The notes beneath the pieces were generated by a model. It was not told the DNA's origin and searched no databases. It saw only the letters and a program-made list of their open reading frames with translations. Positions 7,118 through 13,801 of a stretch of 19,252 bases of DNA are shown here, piece after piece. Origin of the DNA: Anaerolineae bacterium (GTDB lineage: Bacteria > Chloroflexota > Anaerolineae > UBA4142); assembly GCA_026417715.1 (NCBI GenBank), contig JAOACU010000016.1, positions 1 through 19,252 on the forward strand. The letters are read 5' to 3'. Positions within the stretch are counted from its first letter, which is position 1. Each line of letters opens with the position of its first letter. The position numbers and the translations under genes are program-made.

Positions 7118-8423
7118 ATTTGATCGCCCGCTCATACAACTCCAGATGTTGCTGAGCGATCTTGTCCCACGTAAAATGTTGCGCCAGCGCGCGCGCGCCC
7201 GCGCCAATTTTCGCGCGCAACTCGGCAGATGCCATCGCGCGCTGAATCGCATCTGCCAGCGCGCGCGGATCATCAGGCGGCACGAGCAAACAGTTTTCCC
7301 CATCGCGCAGTTGTGGTAATCTGACGGATGACGGATGACCGATGACCGACGATGTTTGACCGCTGATCGCTGACCGCTGACCGCTGATGGCTGACGGCTG
7401 ACGGCTGACGGCTGACGGCTGACCGCTGACCGCTGGTTTAGTTGTTACGATTGCCATCCCATGTGCCAGCGCCGCCATCAACGTCCCGCGCCGATACGAC
7501 GCACCATCGCGATATGGCAACACACACACGTCCGACGCGTAGAAATTCGCGCTGACGATTTCGGGTGGAGTATAGTCAGTCCAGAGCACGCGGTTGGTGA
7601 GGTGGAGATTGGAGATTAGAGATTGAACGCGCGCGAGGTACGCGACGTTGGTTGGATCGCTAGCACCGATTTGTCCACCAATCATCAACAACTTGGCGTT
7701 GGGTACGAGTGCGAGCGCGCGGATGAGCGTTTCGCCGCCTTTGCTTTCGTTGAGAAAACCAAAGTAGCATAGCAACGTTTCGTCGTCACGTACGCCCAAC
7801 TGTGCGCGCCACGCCGCGCGGTCATAGTCGGGAGGTGGCGTTGTGGTGATGTTCGAGCCAATCGGGATGAGGGTTAACAGTTGCAGGTTTAAGGTTTCAA
7901 GTTGCGCGTAATCCTCGTCATTCGTCGCGATGACCGCATCAGACGCGCGCGCAAGTTCGTGCGTAACCCACGTGCGCACGCGTCCGGCTTTGGGGAAGAG
8001 GTACGGCACGCGCAAATCGTGAAACGTGGTGATGAATCGAGTCGCGCGCGATTTGAGGAGACGCGGCGCAAAATTGATCGCAGGGTGCATTGCGAACGCG
8101 CCGGTCTGATATTGGATGTGCACGATGTGCGGCGCAAACTCGCGGATGACGTTAGCAATGCAACGCAGACTGAACCAGCCCCAATACCGAATAATCGGCA
8201 AAACACTGACCCCTGACCCCTGATCGCTGACCGCTGACCGCCGACCGCCGACCGCTGATTGCTGACCGCTGACCGCTGATTGCTGATCGCTATCCACTCG
8301 TATCGAAGTGAGTACGCTGACCTCCGCGCCCAACGTAATCAGACCGCGCGCGATCTCGTGCGTACAATCGCCCACGCCACCTTGCATTGGAGGAAATTCG
8401 CCAGTGAGAAAAAGGACGCGCAT
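7116..8423 (-). CDS. GT4-family glycosyltransferase carrying in-frame heptamer-repeat insertions
   Basis: A GT-B fold glycosyltransferase, 435 residues from the ATG at 8423, whose A overlaps the stop of the upstream nucleotidyltransferase gene (TGATG), supporting this start. Family features: MRVLFLTGEFPPMQGGVGD at the N-terminus (acceptor domain), CYFGFLNESKGGETLIRALA, ASDVCVLPYRDGASYRRGT and DGENCLLVPPDDPRALADAI (nucleotide-sugar domain). It probably transfers a sugar in envelope polysaccharide or glycolipid synthesis; donor and acceptor are unknown. Two low-complexity inserts, residues ~44-74 (QQSAVSGQQSAV type) and ~330-368 (SGQPSAVSRQPSAIS type), are translated 7-bp arrays. Two smaller repeat patches encode LETLNLQLL and QSLISNL. 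Removing the large inserts gives a normal ~365-residue GT4 protein, so the reading frame has been kept. Confidence 0.88.
   Translation of the reverse strand: MRVLFLTGEFPPMQGGVGDCTHEIARGLITLGAEVSVLTSIRVDSDQQSAVSGQQSAVGGRRSAVSDQGSGVSVLPIIRYWGWFSLRCIANVIREFAPHIVHIQYQTGAFAMHPAINFAPRLLKSRATRFITTFHDLRVPYLFPKAGRVRTWVTHELARASDAVIATNDEDYAQLETLNLQLLTLIPIGSNITTTPPPDYDRAAWRAQLGVRDDETLLCYFGFLNESKGGETLIRALALVPNAKLLMIGGQIGASDPTNVAYLARVQSLISNLHLTNRVLWTDYTPPEIVSANFYASDVCVLPYRDGASYRRGTLMAALAHGMAIVTTKPAVSGQPSAVSRQPSAISGQRSAISGQTSSVIGHPSSVRLPQLRDGENCLLVPPDDPRALADAIQRAMASAELRAKIGAGARALAQHFTWDKIAQQHLELYERAIK
7321..7435. repeat. Heptamer array, 16 units in unbroken 7-bp phase (CTGACSG), inside GT4 gene
   Basis: From 7321 the units are CTGACGG, ATGACGG, ATGACCG (x2), ACGATGT, TTGACCG, CTGATCG, CTGACCG (x2), CTGATGG, CTGACGG (x4), CTGACCG (x2), then a partial CTGG. 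There is no phase slip over 112 bases although units differ. It encodes residues about 330-368 of the glycosyltransferase, between TTKPA and LPQLRDGEN. Confidence 0.95.
7604..7624. repeat. Three-unit heptamer patch (GGAGATT) inside GT4 gene
   Basis: GGAGATT, GGAGATT, AGAGATT in exact 7-base steps. The reverse complement of this word (AATCTCC) is the repeated unit of the intergenic array at 15292-15319, so the two loci share a sequence family. It encodes part of QSLISNL. Confidence 0.75.
7874..7908. repeat. Degenerate heptamer patch (TTGCAGG/TTTAAGG/TTTCAAG) inside GT4 gene
   Basis: TTAACAG, TTGCAGG, TTTAAGG, TTTCAAG, TTGCGCG in 7-base register. It encodes part of ETLNLQLL just before the PIGSNI segment that normally precedes the second Rossmann domain. 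More diverged than the other arrays, so less certain. Confidence 0.55.
8205..8295. repeat. Heptamer array, 13 units in unbroken phase (GCTGACC), inside GT4 gene
   Basis: Units from 8205: ACTGACC, CCTGACC, CCTGATC, GCTGACC (x2), GCCGACC (x2), GCTGATT, GCTGACC (x2), GCTGATT, GCTGATC, GCTATCC. It encodes residues about 44-74 of the glycosyltransferase, in the loop after the first beta strands of the N-terminal domain. Confidence 0.95.
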
Positions 8424-8725
8424 CAGAGGGGAATGCTCTCGTGCCACAAGTGGTGAAAGAACATGTTACGCGCGGCAAGTTGTTCTTCTAACTCCGCGCG
8501 TGTAAACACCAAAAGATCGGTCCCACGTTCTAGATCAAAGTAGGGGAGAAAGGCGCGAATGCGCTGGAGTGGATCGGCTTCGGTCGAGTGGCGCAACAGA
8601 ATCAGCACATCCACATCGCTAGTGCCTGTAGCATCGCCGCGCGCGAGTGAGCCAAAGACGCGCACTTGTTCCACTTCACTATGCTCGTTGCGAATGCGCG
8701 TGGCGATCGCGCGCAAACGCGCCAT
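8423..8725 (-). CDS. Minimal nucleotidyltransferase (MNT), partner of HEPN protein
   Basis: A 100-residue nucleotidyltransferase of the polymerase-beta superfamily. The active-site motif FGSLARGDATGTSDVDVLIL provides the GS and the D-x-D metal ligands; a third acidic residue probably lies in GTDLLVF. Such small MNT proteins act with HEPN proteins as toxin-antitoxin pairs in which the MNT modifies or neutralises the HEPN RNase. The ATG at 8725 lies 4 bases after the stop of the upstream HEPN gene and gives the usual length; longer readings from 8917 run through the HEPN gene in another frame and are not credible. The stop overlaps the start of the glycosyltransferase gene. Function is inferred from family and context. 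Confidence 0.85.
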   Translation of the reverse strand: MARLRAIATRIRNEHSEVEQVRVFGSLARGDATGTSDVDVLILLRHSTEADPLQRIRAFLPYFDLERGTDLLVFTRAELEEQLAARNMFFHHLWHESIPL

Positions 8726-8729
8726 CAAC

Positions 8730-9122
8730 TCATCGCGATCGAGTGATATGATCTTGACAGAACCGAACGATTTCACTGGCTGCCTCGAACGCTTCGTGTG
8801 CTTTGGAAGCGTTGAAATAATCAGCGGGCTTGCCGATAGCAAAGCCATTGGGATAACGCGTGGGGATGTAGTATGTGTCAAGCAGTTGTGCAAACTCGAT
8901 AAGACGCGCGGGAACATTCACATCGGATACGGCACGTAGCATCGGTGTAATGGCGTGTCCCCACACGTCCATACCACGCGCCATCAAAAGTGCCTTGACG
9001 GCTTTTTCGGCGGCTTGTTGCGCCGTAAAACACGCCCACTCCCAATACTCGAATTGAATGTCGGTTTGGGCTTTTTGCAAATCGCGCACTGCTTGCGCTA
9101 ACCAATCCTGCGAGCGATTCAT
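8730..9122 (-). CDS. HEPN-domain protein, partner of MNT
   Basis: A 130-residue all-helical HEPN protein. Family features are the N-terminal NRSQDWLAQAVRDLQKA, the core WACFTAQQAAEKAVKALL, RGMDVWGH (an R with a downstream H as in the HEPN RNase motif, spaced more widely than the R-x4-H classic) and the C-terminal YYIPTRYPNG signature. HEPN proteins are often RNases kept in check by a cognate nucleotidyltransferase, which follows 4 bases downstream. I prefer the ATG at 9122 over a GTG at 9128 because relatives start MNRS. The same YYIPTRYPNG motif recurs in the fused protein at 16668-17447, so the two are homologous. Whether it is toxic is unknown. Confidence 0.82.
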   Translation of the reverse strand: MNRSQDWLAQAVRDLQKAQTDIQFEYWEWACFTAQQAAEKAVKALLMARGMDVWGHAITPMLRAVSDVNVPARLIEFAQLLDTYYIPTRYPNGFAIGKPADYFNASKAHEAFEAASEIVRFCQDHITRSR

Positions 9123-9170
9123 AGACACATCAACTATACATCACTTGGGATGTTTAAGCAACTGGCAAAT

Positions 9171-9587
9171 TTACTTCAAAAACTGTCTCACAAAATTGTA
9201 ATAGCCGCGTTGTCCACCTTCCTTGTGCCACAGTTCCACCGAATTCAAAATGTATTGCAGGCATGCAATAATTTCATCGAGCGTGAGTGGCGCGGGTAGA
9301 TTTTGGGGCGGCTTGCCATCCTGGGTCAAAAGTTTTACTTCGCGGCGTCCCAATCGAAACTCGCACATCATTTTGGCATTGTCGTACGCGGCTTGGGCAA
9401 AGACGTTGAGTTTGAGCGTGGGTGCGGCACGTCCGTTGCGCTCTGCCTTGTAAGTACGAATCAACGCCTTGAGCGCGTCACGTGTATCCCAATCGGTCAT
9501 CTCTTTGTGTGTCTTGTAAGTTTGTACAAGCGCGACTTCGATGTTTTGCAAAACATCAAAGTACTTGTTAACGAAAGGATCTGCCAT
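9171..9587 (-). CDS. Uncharacterised 138-residue protein
   Basis: I do not recognise this family. The protein is soluble-looking, without signal peptide or membrane segment. It is rich in helix-forming stretches (DPFVNKYFDVLQNIEVALVQ, DALKALIRTYKAERNG, LDEIIACLQYILNSVELWHK) around a central basic/beta part (MMCEFRLGRREVKLL), and ends GGQRGYYNFVRQFLK. The start at 9587 is well supported: AAGGAG lies 7 bases upstream. It overlaps the end of the GT2 gene by 20 bases, so it is likely translated from the same transcript. An 18-bp perfect palindrome lies inside its 5' coding region. Good RBS and codon usage like its neighbours indicate a real gene; function unknown. Confidence 0.75.
   Translation of the reverse strand: MADPFVNKYFDVLQNIEVALVQTYKTHKEMTDWDTRDALKALIRTYKAERNGRAAPTLKLNVFAQAAYDNAKMMCEFRLGRREVKLLTQDGKPPQNLPAPLTLDEIIACLQYILNSVELWHKEGGQRGYYNFVRQFLK
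9540..9557. other. 18-bp perfect palindrome
   Basis: GATGTTTTGCAAAACATC reads the same on both strands. It lies at codons ~11-16 of the uncharacterised gene and 28 bases past the stop of the GT2 gene. It could be a small hairpin or a dimeric operator; no regulator is identified. Confidence 0.5.
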
Positions 9588-10557
9588 TGTGATACTCCTT
9601 CAATCCACTTTGCAACACCTGCCAATATGCCTTTACGCGCGCGGCGCGTAGTGCGCGCTTGTGTCCCAAGAGCCACTTGAGCGATTCTTCCACGATTTGG
9701 TACGCGAACATCGCAAGCAAGAACGCGCGCAAGATTTCTGCAACAAACGTGCCGTGATGTTTGCGAAAAAAGCGCACCTTGCTCGAATGAAAGTGAATGT
9801 CGCGTGCCGCCAACACTTGCTCCGACGATTTGCCCTCGTGGTGAATCACCTGCGCGGTCGGCAAATACACGATGCGCCATCCCGCGCGCTTGGCGCGATA
9901 ACACCAATCGAGTTCTTCCGAGTACATAAAAAATCCCTCGTCCAAACCACCAATTTGTTCGTACACCGCGCGCCGTACGAACATTGCCGCGCCAGTCACC
10001 CAGTCCACCTCTTGCGTTTCGTCGTCGCGCGTGTCGAGTATGTAATAGCGCGTGAGCACGCGGTTGCGTGGAAACCACTGTTGCAACTTGGTGGATTCGA
10101 GGAACGCAGTGGCAAGGGTGGGAAAGCGACGCCGTGAGGATTGCGGTGTGCCATCGCCGTAGAACAAGCGCGGTCCGATGATGCCCACGTCGGGATGCGC
10201 TTCTGCATAATCGTACAGCGTTTGTAACGCGTTGGGATGTAACTCGGTATCGGGGTTGAGCAAAAAAAGATAACGCCCTTGCGCGAGTGCAAGGGCTTGG
10301 TTGTTTGCACGCGTAAAGCCAACGTTGTCGGTATTCGCAATCACGCGCACGTGGGGAAATTCCGCGCGGAGCATTTCGACAGTGCCATCAGACGAGGCGT
10401 TGTCCACGACGATAATCTCAGTGTTCAGTGGACAGTGTTCGGTGTTCAGTGAATTCTGAACACTGAACACTGAATACTGACTACTAGCAACTGACACGAG
10501 ACAACGGCGTAACAACTCGCGCACGTTCCAACTGACGATGAGAATCGAAATATCCAT
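9568..10557 (-). CDS. GT2-family glycosyltransferase (rhamnosyltransferase-like) with in-frame repeat insertion
   Basis: A GT-A fold family 2 glycosyltransferase, 329 residues from the ATG at 10557 (MDISILIVSWN). Motifs: IIVVDNASSDGT at ~48-59, GFTRANNQAL, the donor/metal motif LLNPDTEL near 99-106, VTGAAMFVRR, and SEELDWCYRAKRAGW with the catalytic-type acidic residues; the C-terminal helix-rich segment (LRAFLLAMFAYQIVEESLKW) suggests membrane association. It resembles WbbL-like rhamnosyl- or other deoxyhexosyl-transferases, which would fit the GDP-deoxyhexose genes upstream, but specificity is inferred. Residues ~22-47 (SSQYSVFSVQNSLNTEHCPL) are a heptamer-array insertion where the family has only a few residues between CLxSV and the IIVVDN strand. 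Another possible start (TTG, 10599) lies in repeat sequence and is rejected. Confidence 0.88.
   Translation of the reverse strand: MDISILIVSWNVRELLRRCLVSVASSQYSVFSVQNSLNTEHCPLNTEIIVVDNASSDGTVEMLRAEFPHVRVIANTDNVGFTRANNQALALAQGRYLFLLNPDTELHPNALQTLYDYAEAHPDVGIIGPRLFYGDGTPQSSRRRFPTLATAFLESTKLQQWFPRNRVLTRYYILDTRDDETQEVDWVTGAAMFVRRAVYEQIGGLDEGFFMYSEELDWCYRAKRAGWRIVYLPTAQVIHHEGKSSEQVLAARDIHFHSSKVRFFRKHHGTFVAEILRAFLLAMFAYQIVEESLKWLLGHKRALRAARVKAYWQVLQSGLKEYHNGRSFR
9595..9600 (-). promoter_or_regulatory. Shine-Dalgarno AAGGAG for the 138-residue unknown gene
   Basis: On the - strand AAGGAG ends 7 bases before the ATG at 9587. It lies within the GT2 coding end. It is one of the clearest ribosome sites in the window and fixes this start. 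Confidence 0.8.
10418..10494. repeat. Bipartite inverted heptamer array (TCAGTGT / ACACTGA) inside GT2 gene
   Basis: Eleven units in exact 7-base phase: TCAGTGT, TCAGTGG, ACAGTGT, TCGGTGT, TCAGTGA, ATTCTGA, ACACTGA (x2), ATACTGA, CTACTAG, CAACTGA. The unit switches to its reverse complement halfway without a phase slip. The centre can form a hairpin of about 17 pairs (one mismatch) around TGAATT. It encodes residues ~22-47 of the glycosyltransferase. Confidence 0.92.
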
Positions 10558-10564
10558 CCTGGGG

Positions 10565-10596
10565 ATTGCAGATTTTAGATTGCAGATTTTAGATTG
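10565..10596. repeat. 14-bp (2 x 7) direct repeat ATTGCAGATTTTAG
   Basis: ATTGCAGATTTTAG occurs at 10565-10578 and 10579-10592, followed by the start of a third copy. It fills the 42-base gap between the polyprenyl synthase stop and the GT2 start. The 18-base word GATTTTAGATTGCAGATT at 10571-10588 also occurs at 15244-15261. Confidence 0.85.
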
Positions 10597-10599
10597 CAA

Positions 10600-11550
10600 T
10601 CATAAGGTGCGTTCGACCACGTACTCGGTTAGATCGGCAAGCGTGCGGCGATAGATGGTATCGGGGAAGATGGCAAGTGCGTCGCGCGCGGCTTGGGCGG
10701 TGCGTTGTGCTTCGGCTTTGGCGGCGGCAATCGCCGACGAGTGGCGAATCGCTTCAATGAGTTGATCCACTTGCGTACTCAACATTTCGGCAATCGGTTT
10801 GTCACGCGCATCGTTTTCGAGGTAATAAAAAACCGGCAACGTGAATGTGCCCTGCCGCAAATCGCTACCGACTGGCTTGCCGAGTTCTTTTTCATCAGCG
10901 GTGAAATCGAGAATGTCATCCACCATTTGGAACGCCATACCCAAATAGCGTCCGTACGCCTTGAGCGCGGCGATTTCATTTTCGGGTGCGCCGCTGAGGA
11001 TAGCACCGCCTTCGGTCGCGGCGATGAACAGCGACGCGGTTTTGCTTTCGATGTGTTTGTAGTACTCGTCGCGATTGGGGGGCCAGTGCGAACGTGCAAA
11101 ATCTTGGCGAATTTCGCCCTCACAAATCGTCATCAGGGTTCGCGCAAAAATGCGCATCACCCGGAAATTATCGAGACTGGCGGCAATGTCTGCCGCGCGC
11201 GCAAGCAAAAAATCGCCGGCGAGAACAGTGGCAGTACCACTCCAACGCGAGTTGATCGTTGGCGTGCCGCGACGCGTGGACGAGCGATCAATCAAATCGT
11301 CGTGGATGAGCGTGGCGGCGTGCACCAGTTCCGTTGCAATCGCGAGCGTGTACATTTTTTCGGGATCGGTAGGATGGAACTTGGTCGCCAGAATCGAGAG
11401 GGCTGGGCGAATGCGTTTGCCACCGCTACCGATCAGCATCTCGAAAATATCTGCCAGCGGCAAGTATTCGACGCGCACGGCTTGGCGCAAGCGCGCCTCG
11501 ACTTGCGCTAACTCTTCTTGAATGGGGGCAAAGATTTGTTGAATGTTCAC
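10600..11550 (-). CDS. Long-chain trans-polyprenyl diphosphate synthase (IspB/HepT-type)
   Basis: Condenses isopentenyl diphosphate onto an allylic starter to make the polyprenyl chain of quinones. The 316 residues carry GSGGKRIRP at 41-49, the first aspartate-rich motif DDLID at 84-88 followed by RRGTPT, and the second motif DDILD at 211-215 with FTADEKELGKPVGSDLRQG after it. Chain length cannot be read safely. The GTG start at 11550 overlaps the upstream TatD stop (GTGA), and AGGTGAGG lies a few bases before it, supporting translational coupling. Complete and typical in length. It could also supply another prenyl product; bacterial undecaprenyl synthase belongs to an unrelated family, so the link to the glycosyltransferases next door is not direct. 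Confidence 0.92.
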   Translation of the reverse strand: MNIQQIFAPIQEELAQVEARLRQAVRVEYLPLADIFEMLIGSGGKRIRPALSILATKFHPTDPEKMYTLAIATELVHAATLIHDDLIDRSSTRRGTPTINSRWSGTATVLAGDFLLARAADIAASLDNFRVMRIFARTLMTICEGEIRQDFARSHWPPNRDEYYKHIESKTASLFIAATEGGAILSGAPENEIAALKAYGRYLGMAFQMVDDILDFTADEKELGKPVGSDLRQGTFTLPVFYYLENDARDKPIAEMLSTQVDQLIEAIRHSSAIAAAKAEAQRTAQAARDALAIFPDTIYRRTLADLTEYVVERTL

Positions 11551-12326
11551 AAAACCTCACCTATGGCAAAACCAAACAGGGCTTGGCAATTTTTCGTGGT
11601 CACTTGTGCTACAGTGTCAAGTTCGATTTGTTTCAGTTCTGCAATTTTCGTGGCGATGTGAATGATGTTGGCTGGTTCATTCCGTCTGCCGCGCAAAGGC
11701 GAAAGGTAGGGCGCATCGGTTTCAAGAACGATGTGATCAAGAGGCACGCTCGTCGCAATGGTGCGCACGCGCGGCGCGTTCTTGAATGTGACGGTGCCGC
11801 TGAACGAGAGATAATAACCTAACGCGCTTGCCTCTTGTGCCATCGTCAAATCACCGGAAAAACTGTGCAGGATGCCGCGCGGTGTACCCGCATACGCGCG
11901 CAGAATACGCATCACCGCGTCGTGCGCGTCGCGATTGTGAATCACTACCGGCTTGCCAAGTTGCGCGGCAAGATCAAGGTGCGCGCGAAAAACGCGCTCT
12001 TGCCATTCGCGCGGCGCGCCATCGGCATAGTGAAAATCCAAACCGGTTTCACCGATACCCACGACGCGCGGATGCGTTGCCAACTCACGAATCGTGGCAA
12101 ACGTTTCGTCGCTGAATGTTTCAGCGTAGTGTGGATGAATTCCAACGATAGCGTAAACGCTTGGATACCGTTCGGCAAGTGCAACCACCGCGCGGCTGGA
12201 TGCCACATCGGTACCTGCGGTGATCATCGCGTGCACATTGGCGGCGTGAGCGCGCGCGAGCACGGCGTCGAGATCGGATGCGAATTGTTCGTCGTCCAGA
12301 TGACAGTGCGCGTCGAACCACATCAT
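11547..12326 (-). CDS. TatD-family metal-dependent hydrolase / DNase
   Basis: A 259-residue TIM-barrel amidohydrolase-type protein of the TatD family, cytoplasmic, associated with 3'-5' exonuclease activity in DNA repair. The metal ligands are visible: H-x-H in WFDAHCHLDD at the N-terminus, the Glu in GIGETGLDFHY, His in PVVIHNRDAHD, His in GILHSFSGDL and Asp in LETDAPYLSP. Two adjacent ATG codons (12326 and 12323) follow the toxin stop by 2-5 bases; I use the first. The 3' end overlaps the polyprenyl synthase start by four bases. Placement directly after a PIN toxin gene suggests a shared transcript. Confidence 0.93.
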   Translation of the reverse strand: MMWFDAHCHLDDEQFASDLDAVLARAHAANVHAMITAGTDVASSRAVVALAERYPSVYAIVGIHPHYAETFSDETFATIRELATHPRVVGIGETGLDFHYADGAPREWQERVFRAHLDLAAQLGKPVVIHNRDAHDAVMRILRAYAGTPRGILHSFSGDLTMAQEASALGYYLSFSGTVTFKNAPRVRTIATSVPLDHIVLETDAPYLSPLRGRRNEPANIIHIATKIAELKQIELDTVAQVTTKNCQALFGFAIGEVL

Positions 12327-12328
12327 TG

Positions 12329-12715
12329 TTACCAAACAACTTGTACGGCATACTTGGCAATGTTCAGGTCTGCACTCACCAATACGGCTTTTTCAACAAT
12401 TGCTTGGGCAACCAACAGGCGGTCAAACGGATCTTTGTGATGGGCGGACAAGTTGTCTAGGGCTAATACATGCTCCAAGGTAATCGGCAGTATCTCAATG
12501 TTGTTCGTTTGTTGTTGACTCTCAACAATTTCTCTCAAGGGCAAAGTCAGTCGTAACTTACCCAACTGTAACTTGATTTGCATTTCCCAGATACTGACGA
12601 CACTGAGCAGTAGAACATTTTGACGATCTTGACAAAGTGCCAGAGCACGCGGCGAGAGTTTGGTAGGTTCACTATCCCACCAGATGAAGGCGTGAGTGTC
12701 AAGTAGTAATTTCAT
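12329..12715 (-). CDS. PIN-domain ribonuclease toxin (VapC-like)
   Basis: A 128-residue PIN-domain protein, probably the RNase toxin of a type II toxin-antitoxin pair. The acidic metal-binding residues appear at the expected places: D6 in LLLDTHAFIW, E43 in SIWEMQIK, and D96/D100 plus D114 in HKDPFDRLL and SADLNI. The LLDTHAFIWW opening and AHHKDPFDRLL mark the subgroup often paired with Phd-like antitoxins. Its ATG at 12715 overlaps the antitoxin stop (ATGA), the usual TA arrangement. It ends 2 bases before the tatD start. Target RNA unknown. Confidence 0.9.
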   Translation of the reverse strand: MKLLLDTHAFIWWDSEPTKLSPRALALCQDRQNVLLLSVVSIWEMQIKLQLGKLRLTLPLREIVESQQQTNNIEILPITLEHVLALDNLSAHHKDPFDRLLVAQAIVEKAVLVSADLNIAKYAVQVVW

Positions 12716-12936
12716 ACGTTACCCGTCCAGAACTCGTCGGGTAAGGGTTCATCAAAGTCTGGGCTAGTCCAGATCGCTCCCGCATGTAAACCTGCTACAC
12801 GAGCGGAGATGGGTACGAGACGAGCAACTGGCGTCATACCATCAGTGAGAATCCATTCGACCCCTGAGGCAATTTGAGACAGCAACTCTTGTAAACGTGC
12901 TTGGGCTTCCTTCACGTCAATTTGTCTAGTCAGCAT
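12712..12936 (-). CDS. Phd/YefM-family antitoxin
   Basis: A 74-residue antitoxin. The N-terminal MLTRQIDVKEAQARLQELLSQIASG is the typical Phd DNA-binding fold, followed by WILTDGMTPVARLVPI. The acidic tail (SPDFDEPLPDEFW) is the toxin-blocking segment expected to wrap the PIN protein encoded next. A longer reading from 13029 would run into degV, so the ATG at 12936 is chosen; GGAG lies about 9 bases upstream. Such antitoxins usually repress their own operon, but no operator is evident in the 16-base gap before it. Confidence 0.9.
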   Translation of the reverse strand: MLTRQIDVKEAQARLQELLSQIASGVEWILTDGMTPVARLVPISARVAGLHAGAIWTSPDFDEPLPDEFWTGNV

Positions 12937-12952
12937 AAAACTTGCTCCAACC

Positions 12953-13801
12953 CTATTTCGGCGCGAGCCACGCCAGCCCCACCACACCTGGTCCCACGTG
13001 CGTCCCCGAAACAGGTCCCGTCTCGGCAATCGTCACTTGTCCGTTAGGAATGTGCGACATCACCATATACTTCAATCGGCGCGCGAGCACCTCCGCGTAG
13101 CAATGTACCACTGCCATTTCTTGATTCAAACCGTGTTCGAGCGCGATCTCGACGAGACGTTCCAAGGCGTGTTGTTGCGTGCGCGCGGCACCCAGCGGTA
13201 ACACTTCGCCGCGCGAAAGCGCGAGGAGTGGCTTGACGTTGAGCATCGTACCCACCATCCCCGCCGCCTTGCCGAGTCGTCCACTGCGTTGCGCGTACTG
13301 CAATGAATCGAGCATCGCAATCAGACGCGGACGATCGCGCAACGATTCGACCACTTGGAGAACTTCAGTCAGCGTTGCGCCACGCGCCGCCGCGCGCGCC
13401 GCGTGAATCACTAGCCATCCTTGCGCCATACTCAACTGCTGCGAGTCCACCACTTCGATCATCACCGGCATTTCTTGCTTGACGTTCTGTGCAGCAAGAC
13501 GCGCCGAGTTGTACGTGCCGCTCAACGTACTTGCCACGTGAATCGAAACGATTTGGCGACTGGTGCGCGCAAGTTGGCGATACACCTCCTCGAACGCGCC
13601 CACCGCTGGATTCGATGTGGTCGGTGGTTTGGGCGTCGTTGCAATCAGACGATAAAATTGTTCCGTGTCCAAGTCCAACTTGTCGCGATATGTTTTGCCC
13701 GCGACCTGAACAGTGCAAGGGACAATCGTAATGTCCAAGCCCTGCATCAAAGAAATCGGAATGTCAGCAAGACTGTCGGTGACGATTTTAACGTTTGCCA
13801 T
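12953..13801 (-). CDS. DegV-family fatty-acid-binding protein
   Basis: A 282-residue DegV protein, which binds a fatty acid and in Gram-positive bacteria (FakB) presents it to a kinase for phosphorylation. Family hallmarks: KIVTDSLADIP at the N-terminus, VPCTVQVAGKTYRD, the TTSNPAVGAFEEVY segment, SIHVASTLSGTYNSARLA, VVDSQQLSMAQGWLV, the LQYAQRSGRLG motif, and a C-terminal GTHVGPGVVGLAW. Complete length. The start overlaps the phosphohexomutase end by 14 bases, so it is likely co-translated. No FakA kinase gene is seen here, so its role in this organism is inferred only from family. Confidence 0.93.
   Translation of the reverse strand: MANVKIVTDSLADIPISLMQGLDITIVPCTVQVAGKTYRDKLDLDTEQFYRLIATTPKPPTTSNPAVGAFEEVYRQLARTSRQIVSIHVASTLSGTYNSARLAAQNVKQEMPVMIEVVDSQQLSMAQGWLVIHAARAAARGATLTEVLQVVESLRDRPRLIAMLDSLQYAQRSGRLGKAAGMVGTMLNVKPLLALSRGEVLPLGAARTQQHALERLVEIALEHGLNQEMAVVHCYAEVLARRLKYMVMSHIPNGQVTIAETGPVSGTHVGPGVVGLAWLAPK

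Noticed and set aside
7321..7435. Possible CRISPR array in the repeat-rich GT4 region
   Set aside because: Units are 7 bases without unique spacers and lie in frame inside a gene; no cas genes nearby.
8423..8917. Longer 164-residue reading of the nucleotidyltransferase
   Set aside because: The extra N-terminus runs through the HEPN gene in another frame; the ATG at 8725 right after the HEPN stop gives the normal MNT length.
10555..10599. TTG start at 10599 for the GT2 protein
   Set aside because: The first 14 residues would be translated 14-bp repeat; the ATG at 10557 starts exactly at the family's N-terminal strand.
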